Assembly: GCA_945881835.1 (NCBI GenBank)
Contig: CAMCVP010000007.1
Location: forward strand, 1 to 64,000
Direction of reading: 5' to 3'
Source of the DNA: Chryseobacterium gleum
GTDB lineage: Bacteria; Bacteroidota; Bacteroidia; Flavobacteriales_D; Sanyastnellaceae
Length of the DNA: 64,000 bases
Position 1 is the stretch's first letter. Every line of letters starts with the position of its first letter. The notes under the pieces are model-generated. The model ran no database searches. It was not told where the DNA came from and saw only the letters and a program-made list of their open reading frames with translations. The translations under genes and the position numbers were made by a program. This document shows positions 36,924 through 45,528 of the stretch, in pieces.

Positions 36924-37487
36924 ATGTCTGAAGAAGTTAAAATGGCCCTCGACGAGGCAGCTGAAGCAATGAACAAATCCATTGCTCACTTAGAAAACGA
37001 ATTGAACAAAGTGCGTGCTGGAAAGGCAAGCCCTGTTATGTTAGACGGTGTTCGCGTAGACTATTACGGCACCATGACTCCGTTGAAAAACGTTGCAAAC
37101 GTTACCACTCCTGATGCTAGAACACTCAATGTTCAACCGTGGGAAAAAGGTATGTTGAACGCTATCTCGAAGGGTATCATGGAAGCAAACCTCGGTTTGA
37201 ATCCGCAAAACAACGGCGATGTAATCATGATTGCCGTTCCAATGTTGACTGAAGAGCGTCGTCGCGATTTATCGAAACGTGCGCACTCTGAAGGAGAGAA
37301 TGCACGTGTGGGAATTCGCACGGCTCGTAAAGAAGCGCTAGACTTCATTAAGCAAGCGCAGAAAGACGGTCTTCCTGAAGACGAAGCAAAAACAGGAGAA
37401 TCGAAGGTTCAAGAACTTACAGACAAGTTCAACAAAAAAGTAGATGAAGTCTTAGCCGCGAAAGACAAAGACATTATGACCATCTAA
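36924..37487 (+). CDS. frr: Ribosome recycling factor
   Basis: Splits post-termination ribosomes together with EF-G. The 187-residue protein has the RRF pattern: HLENELNKVRAGKASPVMLDGVRVDYYG, TPDARTLNVQPWEKGML, NPQNNGDVIMIAVPMLTEERRRDL and a C-terminal helix with VQELTDKFNKKVDEVLAAKDKDIM. It has its usual length and lies 14 bases after pyrH. A tRNA dihydrouridine synthase gene follows after 10 bases, so the three genes are likely one transcript. Confidence 0.97.
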   Translation: MSEEVKMALDEAAEAMNKSIAHLENELNKVRAGKASPVMLDGVRVDYYGTMTPLKNVANVTTPDARTLNVQPWEKGMLNAISKGIMEANLGLNPQNNGDVIMIAVPMLTEERRRDLSKRAHSEGENARVGIRTARKEALDFIKQAQKDGLPEDEAKTGESKVQELTDKFNKKVDEVLAAKDKDIMTI

Positions 37488-37497
37488 ACCCAAACAC

Positions 37498-38475
37498 GTG
37501 GTAAAGATTGGTGATATTGAACTTCCTGAATTTCCGTTGTTGCTCGCTCCCATGGAAGATGTGAGCGATCCGCCCTTCCGCATGGTCTGCAAAGAACAAG
37601 GCGTAGACCTTATGTACACTGAATTTATTAGCAGTGAAGGCCTCATTCGCGATGCTGCTAAAAGCAGAATGAAGCTCGATATCTTCGAGTACGAAAGACC
37701 CATTGGAGTTCAAATTTTCGGAAGCGAAATTGAATCCATGGTGAAAAGCGCCGAGATCATCGAGTCGGTGAACCCAAATCTCCTAGACATCAACTACGGT
37801 TGTCCGGTTTCGAAAGTCACCTGCAAAGGCGCTGGGGCGGGCATTCTACAGAACATTCCGAAAATGGTAGCCATGACAGAAGCCGTTGTGAAAGCAACGA
37901 AACTTCCGGTTACCGTGAAAACAAGATTGGGATGGGACGAAGGTTCAAAGAACATTGAAGAAGTTGCTGAACGCCTGCAAGACATCGGTATTCAAGCACT
38001 CACCGTTCACGGAAGAACACGAGTGCAGATGTACAAAGGAGAAGCCAATTGGGAACTCATTGCCCGTGTGAAAGAAAACCCTCGTATACACATTCCTATT
38101 TTCGGAAATGGCGATATCGATTCTCCTGAAAAAGCGTGGGAATACAAAAACAAATACGGTGTAGATGGAATCATGGTTGGCCGCGCCAGCATTGGCTATC
38201 CGTGGATATTCAGAGAAATTAAGCACTACTTCAAAACACAGGAATTACTTCCTCCGCCAACCTTAGAAGAACGCGTTGCCGCGTGTAAAAGTCATTTCGA
38301 ATTTTCACTTCGTTGGAAAGGAGAAAAATTAGGCGTGCTCGAAATGAGACGTCACTACACCAATTACTTCAAAGGAATTCCGAACTTCAAACCTTTCCGA
38401 ATGGACTTAGTTACCTCTATGGACATTGACTTCATTCGAAGGAAATTAGATGACATCGCTCAGTTTGAAATCTAA
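37498..38475 (+). CDS. dusB: tRNA-dihydrouridine synthase, DusB type
   Basis: Flavoenzyme that reduces uridine to dihydrouridine in tRNA. The 325-residue protein has the Dus TIM barrel. It opens with PLLLAPMEDVSDPPFRMVCK and has the active-site region DINYGCPVSKVTCKGAGAGIL, where the catalytic Cys follows YG. VTVKTRLGWDEG, LTVHGRTRVQMYKG and GVDGIMVGRASIGYPWIF follow. The start codon is GTG at 37498. It is 10 bases downstream of frr. The C-terminal helical tRNA-binding domain is complete. Confidence 0.95.
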   Translation: MVKIGDIELPEFPLLLAPMEDVSDPPFRMVCKEQGVDLMYTEFISSEGLIRDAAKSRMKLDIFEYERPIGVQIFGSEIESMVKSAEIIESVNPNLLDINYGCPVSKVTCKGAGAGILQNIPKMVAMTEAVVKATKLPVTVKTRLGWDEGSKNIEEVAERLQDIGIQALTVHGRTRVQMYKGEANWELIARVKENPRIHIPIFGNGDIDSPEKAWEYKNKYGVDGIMVGRASIGYPWIFREIKHYFKTQELLPPPTLEERVAACKSHFEFSLRWKGEKLGVLEMRRHYTNYFKGIPNFKPFRMDLVTSMDIDFIRRKLDDIAQFEI

Positions 38476-38484
38476 TTTCAGGTT

Positions 38485-38492
38485 TAACTTTG
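38485..38492 (+). promoter_or_regulatory. -7 promoter box for trhO
   Basis: TAACTTTG matches TAnnTTTG, 30 bases before the GTG start at 38523 and just after the dusB stop. Confidence 0.45.
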
Positions 38493-38522
38493 CACCATCT
38501 AGAATAATCTATACTTGTTCAG

Positions 38523-39545
38523 GTGAAGAAATTATACAACACAGAAGATAAGCGCGTCTTGCGCCAACGTATGCTCGCGGATAGCACTCCACGAACAACA
38601 GTTTCGTTTTACAAATACCATCAGATTGAAGATCCACAAGGCTTTCGCGACGCGCTTTTCGCACGCTGGAACGACCTCGGTGTTCTCGGCAGAACCTACA
38701 TTGCATCTGAAGGAATTAACGCCCAGATTTCTGTTCCAACAGAAAACTTCGATGCCTTTGTAAAAGATCTTTTCACAATCGATTTCCTAAACGGAATTCG
38801 TCTGAACACCGCAGTAGACGAGGGTAAATCGTTCTACGCCTTGAAAGTAAAACTTCGAAATAAAATAGTTGCAGACGGAATTGAAGATCCTAATTTCGAT
38901 CCTTCGAACACTGGAAAATACTTGACCGCAGACGAGTGGAATCAACAACTCTCGGATCCAAATACCGTGGTGGTTGACATGCGCAACCACTACGAAAGTG
39001 AGGTGGGCCATTTCGAAGGCGCTATTTGTCCAGATGTTGACACCTTCCGCGAAGAGTTGCAAGTGGTGGAAGATATTCTTCAAAACGACAAAGACAAAAA
39101 AGTGCTCATGTATTGCACGGGTGGTATTCGTTGTGAAAAAGCTTCCGCATACATGAAACACAAAGGATTCGAAAATGTCTATCACCTCGAAGGCGGTATC
39201 ATTAAATACGCTCGTGACGCGAAAGCGAATAACCTGGATATTAAATTCAAAGGCGTGAATTTCGTTTTCGATGAGCGTCTTGCAGAGCGTATCTCCGATG
39301 AGGTTATTGCAACCTGTCATCAGTGCGGAGAACCCTTCGATCATCACACGAATTGTTTGAATCTTGGTTGTCATATCTTGTTCATCCAATGTAATAAATG
39401 CAAAGAGAAATACGAGAATTGTTGCTCTGAGGAGTGTCAAAGCATCACTCACTTGAGTGAAGAGGAGCAAAAAGAGCTTCGCAAAAAAACGCCTGTAGTC
39501 CGCAATGTGTATAAGAAGGGGCGTATGCCGAAGCTCACGAAATAA
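38523..39545 (+). CDS. trhO: tRNA uridine-34 hydroxylase, rhodanese family
   Basis: A 340-residue YceA/TrhO protein, which hydroxylates U34 of some tRNAs using oxygen. An N-terminal domain (about residues 1-115, with [17 protein letters not shown] and [12 protein letters not shown]) precedes a rhodanese domain. The rhodanese active loop [19 protein letters not shown] holds the catalytic cysteine; [19 protein letters not shown] lies before it. The C-terminal cysteine-rich tail ([20 protein letters not shown], then [16 protein letters not shown]) is typical. The start is GTG at 38523. It has its own -7 box and a 47-base gap to dusB. Confidence 0.93.
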   Translation: MKKLYNTEDKRVLRQRMLADSTPRTTVSFYKYHQIEDPQGFRDALFARWNDLGVLGRTYIASEGINAQISVPTENFDAFVKDLFTIDFLNGIRLNTAVDEGKSFYALKVKLRNKIVADGIEDPNFDPSNTGKYLTADEWNQQLSDPNTVVVDMRNHYESEVGHFEGAICPDVDTFREELQVVEDILQNDKDKKVLMYCTGGIRCEKASAYMKHKGFENVYHLEGGIIKYARDAKANNLDIKFKGVNFVFDERLAERISDEVIATCHQCGEPFDHHTNCLNLGCHILFIQCNKCKEKYENCCSEECQSITHLSEEEQKELRKKTPVVRNVYKKGRMPKLTK

Positions 39546-39614
39546 TCATTTCTTGCGTGCGTGCTCAAAAATGTTATATTCGCGTAACGTAAAAAACCTT
39601 TAAGCGTTAATACT

Positions 39615-39836
39615 ATGTACTGGACTTTAGAATTGGCCTCATATCTCGAAGACGCACCTTGGCCTGCAACAAAAGAAGAATTAATCGATTACGCAATGCG
39701 TGCCGGTGCACCATTGGAAGTGGTTGAAAACCTTCAACAATTAGAAGACGAAGAAGAAGTATTCGAGAGTATCGAAGACATTTGGCCAGACTACCCAACG
39801 AAAGAAGATTTCTTCTTCAACGAAGACGAATATTAA
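39615..39836 (+). CDS. DUF2795 family protein
   Basis: A 73-residue acidic protein of unknown function beginning MYWTLELASYLEDAPWPATKEELIDYA. It continues with GAPLEVVENLQQLEDEEEVFESIEDIWPDYPTKEDFFF. This is the compact DUF2795 module, highly conserved across Bacteroidota. There is no signal peptide. A TATATTCG box (39573-39580) upstream suggests its own promoter. dCMP deaminase follows after 23 bases. Confidence 0.88.
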   Translation: MYWTLELASYLEDAPWPATKEELIDYAMRAGAPLEVVENLQQLEDEEEVFESIEDIWPDYPTKEDFFFNEDEY

Positions 39837-39859
39837 TTTCTCTGTCGTAGTCTTTTTCC

Positions 39860-40297
39860 ATGCCAACAGCTGAGGAACTTAAACAACTGAGGTATGACCT
39901 CGCGTACTTGCGCATGGCCAAAGAATGGGCTAAGCTTTCGCATTGCACCCGCAAACAAGTGGGTGCGCTTCTTGTGAAAAATGGCGTTATTATTTCAGAC
40001 GGTTACAACGGAACACCGAGCGGATTTCCAAATACATGTGAAAACGAAATTGGAGAAACGCATTGGTATGTCTTGCACGCAGAGGCAAATGCAATTTTAA
40101 AAGTCGCGAAATCTACCAATAACGCACACGGTTCCACACTGTATATAACACTTAGCCCTTGCAAAGACTGCTGTAAACTTATCTTGCAATCTGGTATTCA
40201 GCGTATGGTTTATTTAGACGCATACAAAGACACAACAGCGATTGATTTTTTAAGAAATTCTGGAATCGAGGTCGTTCAGCGAGAATTGCCAGAATAA
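39860..40297 (+). CDS. dCMP deaminase family protein
   Basis: A 145-residue zinc cytidine-deaminase-fold enzyme, probably dCMP deaminase (dCMP to dUMP, feeding dTTP synthesis), related to ComE proteins. The zinc and catalytic motif is visible as YVLHAEANAILK (HAE) and SPCKDCCKLI (PCxxC). RKQVGALLVKNGVIISDGYNGTPSGFPN is typical of the dCMP group. The length is normal. It lies 23 bases after the DUF2795 gene and 29 bases before an S41 protease gene. Confidence 0.92.
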   Translation: MPTAEELKQLRYDLAYLRMAKEWAKLSHCTRKQVGALLVKNGVIISDGYNGTPSGFPNTCENEIGETHWYVLHAEANAILKVAKSTNNAHGSTLYITLSPCKDCCKLILQSGIQRMVYLDAYKDTTAIDFLRNSGIEVVQRELPE

Positions 40298-40326
40298 CGT
40301 TATCTTTTCCACTTCGAAACACACAC

Positions 40327-41961
40327 ATGTCTGAAGAAATACAAAACGAAAAATCAGGAAAGTCTCCTTTGCAACCGTTGTATTATGCCGTTGTCTTAAT
40401 TGCAGGTATTTTATTGGGAACCCTACTTGCTGACAAGAACCTTTTTTCCATCAAAACAGGGAAAGAAGACAACCCCAATAAGCTTGTTAGTCTTATTGAT
40501 TTTATTGAAGACAACTACGTTGACAGTGTAGATAAAAAGAAAATCATTGACGACGCAATAGCATCCATTCTTAAGAACCTAGATCCTCATAGCTATTACC
40601 TAAATCCTGAAGAGTACGCGAAAGCAAAAGAAGAAATGTCTGGATCCTACGAAGGGGTTGGTGTTGAATTTTTAATTCTTCGCGATTCCCTTATGGTGAA
40701 CCGTGTTGTTCCATTTGGTCCAAGTTTCCGAGCCGGAATTCAATCAGGAGACCGCATTGTTCAAGTAGATGGAAAAGATATTTCAGGAAAATCTTTGAAC
40801 AACGACGGTGTTATGAAAATGCTGAAAGGTGAAGCTGGAAGCACCGTTAACATTAGCGTTCTTCGTAAAAAACAATATTTCAATTTCAATGTGGAAAGAG
40901 GTTCGTTGCCACTCCCGAGTGTCACTTCGTTCTACAAAGTCGAAGAGGGATTGGGTTATATAAAAATTGACCGCTTCGCAAAAACAACCTACAACGAATT
41001 CTTAACCGCCGGTAACGCGCTTAAAAATCAAGGGTGTAATAAATTTATTCTCGACTTGCGTGGAAACGGCGGTGGATTATTAGATCAAGCCACTAGCATT
41101 GCAGAAGAGTTTCTTGAAAAAGACCGTTTAATGGTTTACACAGCGGGCAATCATTCTGGAAGAAACGATTACAACACTCAGAAACGAGGAGCTTTCGCAG
41201 ACGTTCAAGTTACAGTGCTCATCGACGAATACAGCGCATCTGCAAGTGAAATTGTTGCTGGCGCCTTGCAAGATTGGGATCGTGCTATTGTTGTTGGAAG
41301 ACGATCGTTCGGAAAAGGATTGGTTCAAAGTGAAATAGAATTGCCAGACAAAAGCGCCCTTCGTTTAACTACCGCTCGCTACTACACTCCAACTGGAAGA
41401 TGCATTCAAAAGCCTTATGGAGATTCTTCCAAATATTTCAACGAAACACATCAGCGTTGGTCTAGCGGAGAGCTGTTCAATCAAGATAAAATCACGCATG
41501 TCGATTCTCTGAAATTCTACACCCCTTCAGGAAGAGTTGTATACGGTGGAGGCGGAATTACTCCCGATGTGTTCATTCCTTTCGACTCTACCTCTACTTC
41601 TTTCGCACTTATTGACATTATTAATTTCGGAATTCTGCGTCATTTGTGCTTCGACTATGTCGATCAAAATAGATCACAACTCTCCAATTGGAAGTCCTTC
41701 GATTTATATCAAAAAAATTATAAAACAGAAGATGCACTTTTGGAAAAAACACTTCAATCTGCGAAGGAAAATAACATCCTTTATACCAAGGCGGAAGTTG
41801 CAAAACTAAAGGCACAATTTTCACTTCGATATAAAGCACAAATTGCCCGAGCGTTGTTCGATGAGAACGCTATGATTCGCATTATTAACGCTGAAGATCC
41901 TGAGTTGATTAAAGCTGTAGAAATTTCCAAAAACTACAATACTTATTTCTTTCATCCCTAA
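40327..41961 (+). CDS. S41 family C-terminal processing peptidase, membrane-anchored
   Basis: A 544-residue serine protease of the tail-specific/CtpA family that would act in the periplasm. An N-terminal signal anchor (about residues 17-38) is followed by a PDZ domain (about 95-190, VGVEFLILRDSLMVNRVVPFGPSFRAGIQ). The catalytic core has LDLRGNGGGLLDQA, the active serine in EYSASASEIVAGALQD and the general-base lysine in RRSFGKGLVQSE. Its TAA stop shares one base with the ATG of rnpA. A second S41 protease follows rnpA, so two related proteases bracket an RNA-processing gene. Confidence 0.93.
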   Translation: MSEEIQNEKSGKSPLQPLYYAVVLIAGILLGTLLADKNLFSIKTGKEDNPNKLVSLIDFIEDNYVDSVDKKKIIDDAIASILKNLDPHSYYLNPEEYAKAKEEMSGSYEGVGVEFLILRDSLMVNRVVPFGPSFRAGIQSGDRIVQVDGKDISGKSLNNDGVMKMLKGEAGSTVNISVLRKKQYFNFNVERGSLPLPSVTSFYKVEEGLGYIKIDRFAKTTYNEFLTAGNALKNQGCNKFILDLRGNGGGLLDQATSIAEEFLEKDRLMVYTAGNHSGRNDYNTQKRGAFADVQVTVLIDEYSASASEIVAGALQDWDRAIVVGRRSFGKGLVQSEIELPDKSALRLTTARYYTPTGRCIQKPYGDSSKYFNETHQRWSSGELFNQDKITHVDSLKFYTPSGRVVYGGGGITPDVFIPFDSTSTSFALIDIINFGILRHLCFDYVDQNRSQLSNWKSFDLYQKNYKTEDALLEKTLQSAKENNILYTKAEVAKLKAQFSLRYKAQIARALFDENAMIRIINAEDPELIKAVEISKNYNTYFFHP

Positions 41962-42365
41962 TGGAAACGCTTTCCAAACAGGAACGGCTCTATAAAAAGA
42001 AATCCATTGAGTCGCTTTATGCTCATGGAAAAAGCATTAAAACTCCCGCTGTCATTTGCTTATACCAGTCAGCAATTGAAGATTCTGAATTTCCCGTTCA
42101 AGCTTTATTCACTGCGCCGAAGCGCAGATTCGCTCGTGCGCACGATAGAAATAGAATTAAGCGTTTAATGAAAGAGGTTTATCGGAAAGAAAAACAACCC
42201 TTGTACGACCACTTGAACAACAAGGGAGAAAAACTATCGTTAGCCTTCATATTCACAGGCAATAGACTTCCCGACTTTGATTATGTAGAACAGAAAATTA
42301 AGTACCTTATTCGTCAACTCATTTCCGTTACAAACCAAGAGCAAACCAACCATGAAAATACTTAA
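41961..42365 (+). CDS. rnpA: Ribonuclease P protein component
   Basis: Protein cofactor of RNase P, which trims tRNA 5' ends. The 134-residue basic protein begins METLSKQERLYKKKSIESLYAHGKSI. It contains the signature FTAPKRRFARAHDRNRIKRLMKEVYRKEK, corresponding to the RnpA RNR motif. Its start overlaps the upstream S41 gene by one base and its end overlaps the downstream S41 gene by 14 bases, so all three are translationally coupled. The classic rpmH/dnaA neighbours are absent. Confidence 0.93.
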   Translation: METLSKQERLYKKKSIESLYAHGKSIKTPAVICLYQSAIEDSEFPVQALFTAPKRRFARAHDRNRIKRLMKEVYRKEKQPLYDHLNNKGEKLSLAFIFTGNRLPDFDYVEQKIKYLIRQLISVTNQEQTNHENT

Positions 42366-44019
42366 GCCTTCCCTGTTTTTTCTTCTGCTTTCGTTTTCTT
42401 CTTTTACTTCCTTCGCTCAACCTAACGCCACAACAAACTATTTCGAAGTTGTAAAAAACTTGGAAATATTCACCGATGTTTTTCGTCAACTCGATCTATT
42501 GTATGTGGAAGAGGCGGCTCCTGGAAACCTCGTCAACACAGCCCTTTCAGGTATGTTGGCATCGCTAGACCCATACACTGTTTATTATCCTGAATCGAAA
42601 ATTGAAGATGCCATGTACCTTCAAACCGGAAGGTATGGCGGTGTGGGTGCACGTGTGGATTTAGTAAGTGGAAGAAACACGGTTCTTGAAGTTTTCGAAT
42701 CGTTTCCTGCATACAAATCCGGACTTCGCGCTGGAGATATTATTACACACATTAACGGAAAATCCATTGACGGCATTGACCTCGATAATCTTGAAGACGG
42801 ACTAACAGGAACGCCAGGAAGTATTGTTAATTTAACTGTTCTTCAGCTAAGTAAACCAAACGCAACAGAACTTGCTGTAACCCGCGAAAGCATTAAGACT
42901 CCAGATGTACCTCACTTCCAACTTTTGGAAAACAACGTTGGCTACATAAAGCTCGACGAATTTACCCAAACAGCATCTGATGATGTGAAAAACAGCTTCA
43001 ATGATTTGAAAGGGAAGGGCATGAATAAGCTTATTCTAGATCTGCGTGGAAATGGTGGCGGCTTGCTCAACGAAGCGGTGAAAATTGTGAACTTCTTCGT
43101 TCCTAAAGGAACAGAAATCACCCGCACCATGGGAAAGACGGAATCTTGGAAACAGATCTACGTTGGGCAATACGAACCCCTTGATTTAACCATGCCTTTG
43201 GTAGTACTTGTAGATGAAATGTCCGCGTCAGCATCTGAAATTGTAAGCGGAAGTCTTCAAGATTTAGACCGTGCTGTTGTTGTTGGTGTTCCTTCATTTG
43301 GGAAGGGATTGGTGCAACAAACACTCGACCTCTCCTACAACGCTAAAATGAAAGTTACAGTAGCGAAGTACTACACCCCTAGCGGAAGATGCATTCAGAA
43401 ACTTGATTATGGCAATAAGAAAGATGGGAAAGCGACTCAAATAGACACTACGCAAATCAGAACATTCTACACTACGCACGGAAGACCCGTGAAAGACGGT
43501 AGTGGTATTTATCCCGACGTTCTAATTTCCGCTAGCGCTTCGAAAGAAATTCTTGCTCAGCTTCAGAAAAACTTCGCTTATTTCCGCTTTGGTGTTGAAT
43601 TCAAAAAGATACACGCTTCCATTGACTCAGCTGGAAGTTTTAAACTTACACAAAACGACTACAACGAGTTTGTTCAATTCGCGAAGAAAAACGCGAAAGA
43701 CTTTGTTCCTTCTTGGTTCGATCACATTGAAAAATTAGAAAAAGAATTAGCCAGTCAAGCTGTTGTTAATCCAGCCCTCAAAGAACAAATCAACAACCTG
43801 CAAAACGGAATCGCTGCAGCTTTCGAGAGTTCGCTTGTACAATTACAAAACGAAATCTCACCCAAGCTCGAAGCTAAAATTGTAGAAATGTACTACTTCC
43901 GTTCTGCGGCTATTAAACAATCGCTAACCAATGATCCTTTGATTCGTGCTTCGCAAGAAGTTTTTCAAAAGAACTATTCAACCATTCTTGCTGGACCAGC
44001 AGGTACTGAAAAAAAATAA
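42352..44019 (+). CDS. S41 family peptidase, exported
   Basis: A 555-residue exported S41 protease. The signal peptide (MKILKPSLFFLLLSFSSFTSFAQ) is followed by a helical N-terminal region and a PDZ domain (about residues 85-175, VLEVFESFPAYKSGLRAGDIITHING). The catalytic core has LDLRGNGGGLLNEA, Ser in EMSASASEIVSGSLQD and Lys in PSFGKGLVQQ. The C-terminal 150 residues are helical and lysine-rich. It overlaps rnpA by 14 bases. It is a paralogue of the protein at 40327-41961, but with a cleavable signal peptide in place of an anchor. Substrates are unknown. Confidence 0.93.
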   Translation: MKILKPSLFFLLLSFSSFTSFAQPNATTNYFEVVKNLEIFTDVFRQLDLLYVEEAAPGNLVNTALSGMLASLDPYTVYYPESKIEDAMYLQTGRYGGVGARVDLVSGRNTVLEVFESFPAYKSGLRAGDIITHINGKSIDGIDLDNLEDGLTGTPGSIVNLTVLQLSKPNATELAVTRESIKTPDVPHFQLLENNVGYIKLDEFTQTASDDVKNSFNDLKGKGMNKLILDLRGNGGGLLNEAVKIVNFFVPKGTEITRTMGKTESWKQIYVGQYEPLDLTMPLVVLVDEMSASASEIVSGSLQDLDRAVVVGVPSFGKGLVQQTLDLSYNAKMKVTVAKYYTPSGRCIQKLDYGNKKDGKATQIDTTQIRTFYTTHGRPVKDGSGIYPDVLISASASKEILAQLQKNFAYFRFGVEFKKIHASIDSAGSFKLTQNDYNEFVQFAKKNAKDFVPSWFDHIEKLEKELASQAVVNPALKEQINNLQNGIAAAFESSLVQLQNEISPKLEAKIVEMYYFRSAAIKQSLTNDPLIRASQEVFQKNYSTILAGPAGTEKK

Positions 44020-44022
44020 TCC

Positions 44023-45528
44023 GTGCTGAAATTCTTCAGTCATCCTAAAACACAAGTTGCAGCGCTGGCGGTGTGGGCTTTTATGCTCCCGCTCTGGAAC
44101 TTAGGTATGTCTGTTGCCATGTTTTTTCTGCTGTTCGTTTCGGTGGTCACTTCCATTCAAAACAAGAAATTCGTACTACTTCCTGTCCTACGAAACCCTA
44201 TTTACCTGAGTTTACTTCTTGTGTGGGCGCTCATCGCGCTTGGACTATTCCGTGGCGGAGAAAATTCGTTGGTATTGAAGGAAATCAAAACCCTTTTGCC
44301 GCTAATCCTTGCCCCGCTATTCCTGCAAAACCTCTCTCCTTTTTCGAAAAAGGATGAATCTGTTATTTGGAAAGTATTCTTCGCTTCGGTTGGGCTGTCT
44401 GCACTCGTTTGCGTTGTATATGCAGTTGTCAAATACCCGCTTCCTGAGCCTCGAAGCGCTTCACTCTTCATATCACACATCCGATTCAGTTTAATGGCTG
44501 TATTGGCGCTTATTGGCGCTTGGAGAATGCCTGGTATTCTTCCTTGGTACTTGAAAATTGCACTTACCACTGTGGTGTGTTCTTTTTTCTTTTTTGTTGG
44601 AACACTCACCGGATGGGGATTCTTACTTGTTTTAATCATTCTTCTCTTTACTTCAAAGTCGAAGCGTAACAAATTCATTGTTGTTGGAAGTGTATTCACC
44701 CTAGCTTCAATTCTTCTATTTTTCCTTTCAAAAAATATTGACTCAACAAACTTCCAACCCGAAAAAATTCAATCTGCTCTAGGAGAAAAATACATCCATC
44801 AGTCGTCCAATTTTCAGACTGAAAATGGAAATCGTATTTTCGTAAACATTGCTCCAATTGAGCTAGACAGCGCGTGGGTGGCCCGCACCAACAGGCCTTT
44901 GCTCCAGAAAGACGCAAGAGGCCAACTCGTTCAAACTACACTTATTCGCTATTTGGCGAGCAAAGGATTAACAAAAGATGCTGCTGGAATTCAAGAATTA
45001 ACTGATACCGATATTTCCAATATTCTAGCTGGAAATACCAACTGCAACGAACCGCAATGGAACGCTTTAGAAAAGCGTTGGCACCAAATTGTATTCGAAT
45101 ATCAAACTTTTCAAAGTGGTGAAAACTCAAGCGGACACTCGATCTTCCAGCGTTTAGAATACTACAAGGGTGCTAAATTTATTATTGAAAGAAATTTCCT
45201 GCTCGGTGTAGGACAAGGCAACGTGAAATCGGCATACAGAGAGGCTTACAAGCAAACTTCTCCTAACCTCGACGAAAAGGTTCAACACGCTGTACACAAC
45301 CAATTCCTATCGTATTGGATAGCCGCTGGTATAACAGGAATTTTATGCTTCCTTCTGTATTTCTATTTCATGTGGAAACAAGCCAGAAAACATGAAGTTG
45401 CTTTAGCATTTGTAATACTCGCACTGCTGTCTTGCCTTACGGAAGACACCCTTACAACGCAGCCAGGCGTGGCATTTTTCGCGTTTTTCAGTACGTTCTT
45501 TTTCTTCCTTCCGAAAAAAGAAAACTAG
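44023..45528 (+). CDS. O-antigen-ligase-like polytopic membrane protein
   Basis: A 501-residue inner-membrane protein with roughly ten hydrophobic segments and a large hydrophilic loop (about residues 235-395). That loop is followed by YYKGAKFIIERNFLLGVGQGN, the Wzy_C/O-antigen-ligase-type signature. HAVHNQFLSYWIAAGITGILCF comes next, a pattern shared by O-antigen ligases and polymerases. It would transfer or polymerise surface glycans, but the substrate is not evident. The start is GTG at 44023, three bases after the S41 gene. Its TAG stop overlaps the stop of the convergent M28 peptidase within CTAG. Confidence 0.75.
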   Translation: MLKFFSHPKTQVAALAVWAFMLPLWNLGMSVAMFFLLFVSVVTSIQNKKFVLLPVLRNPIYLSLLLVWALIALGLFRGGENSLVLKEIKTLLPLILAPLFLQNLSPFSKKDESVIWKVFFASVGLSALVCVVYAVVKYPLPEPRSASLFISHIRFSLMAVLALIGAWRMPGILPWYLKIALTTVVCSFFFFVGTLTGWGFLLVLIILLFTSKSKRNKFIVVGSVFTLASILLFFLSKNIDSTNFQPEKIQSALGEKYIHQSSNFQTENGNRIFVNIAPIELDSAWVARTNRPLLQKDARGQLVQTTLIRYLASKGLTKDAAGIQELTDTDISNILAGNTNCNEPQWNALEKRWHQIVFEYQTFQSGENSSGHSIFQRLEYYKGAKFIIERNFLLGVGQGNVKSAYREAYKQTSPNLDEKVQHAVHNQFLSYWIAAGITGILCFLLYFYFMWKQARKHEVALAFVILALLSCLTEDTLTTQPGVAFFAFFSTFFFFLPKKEN

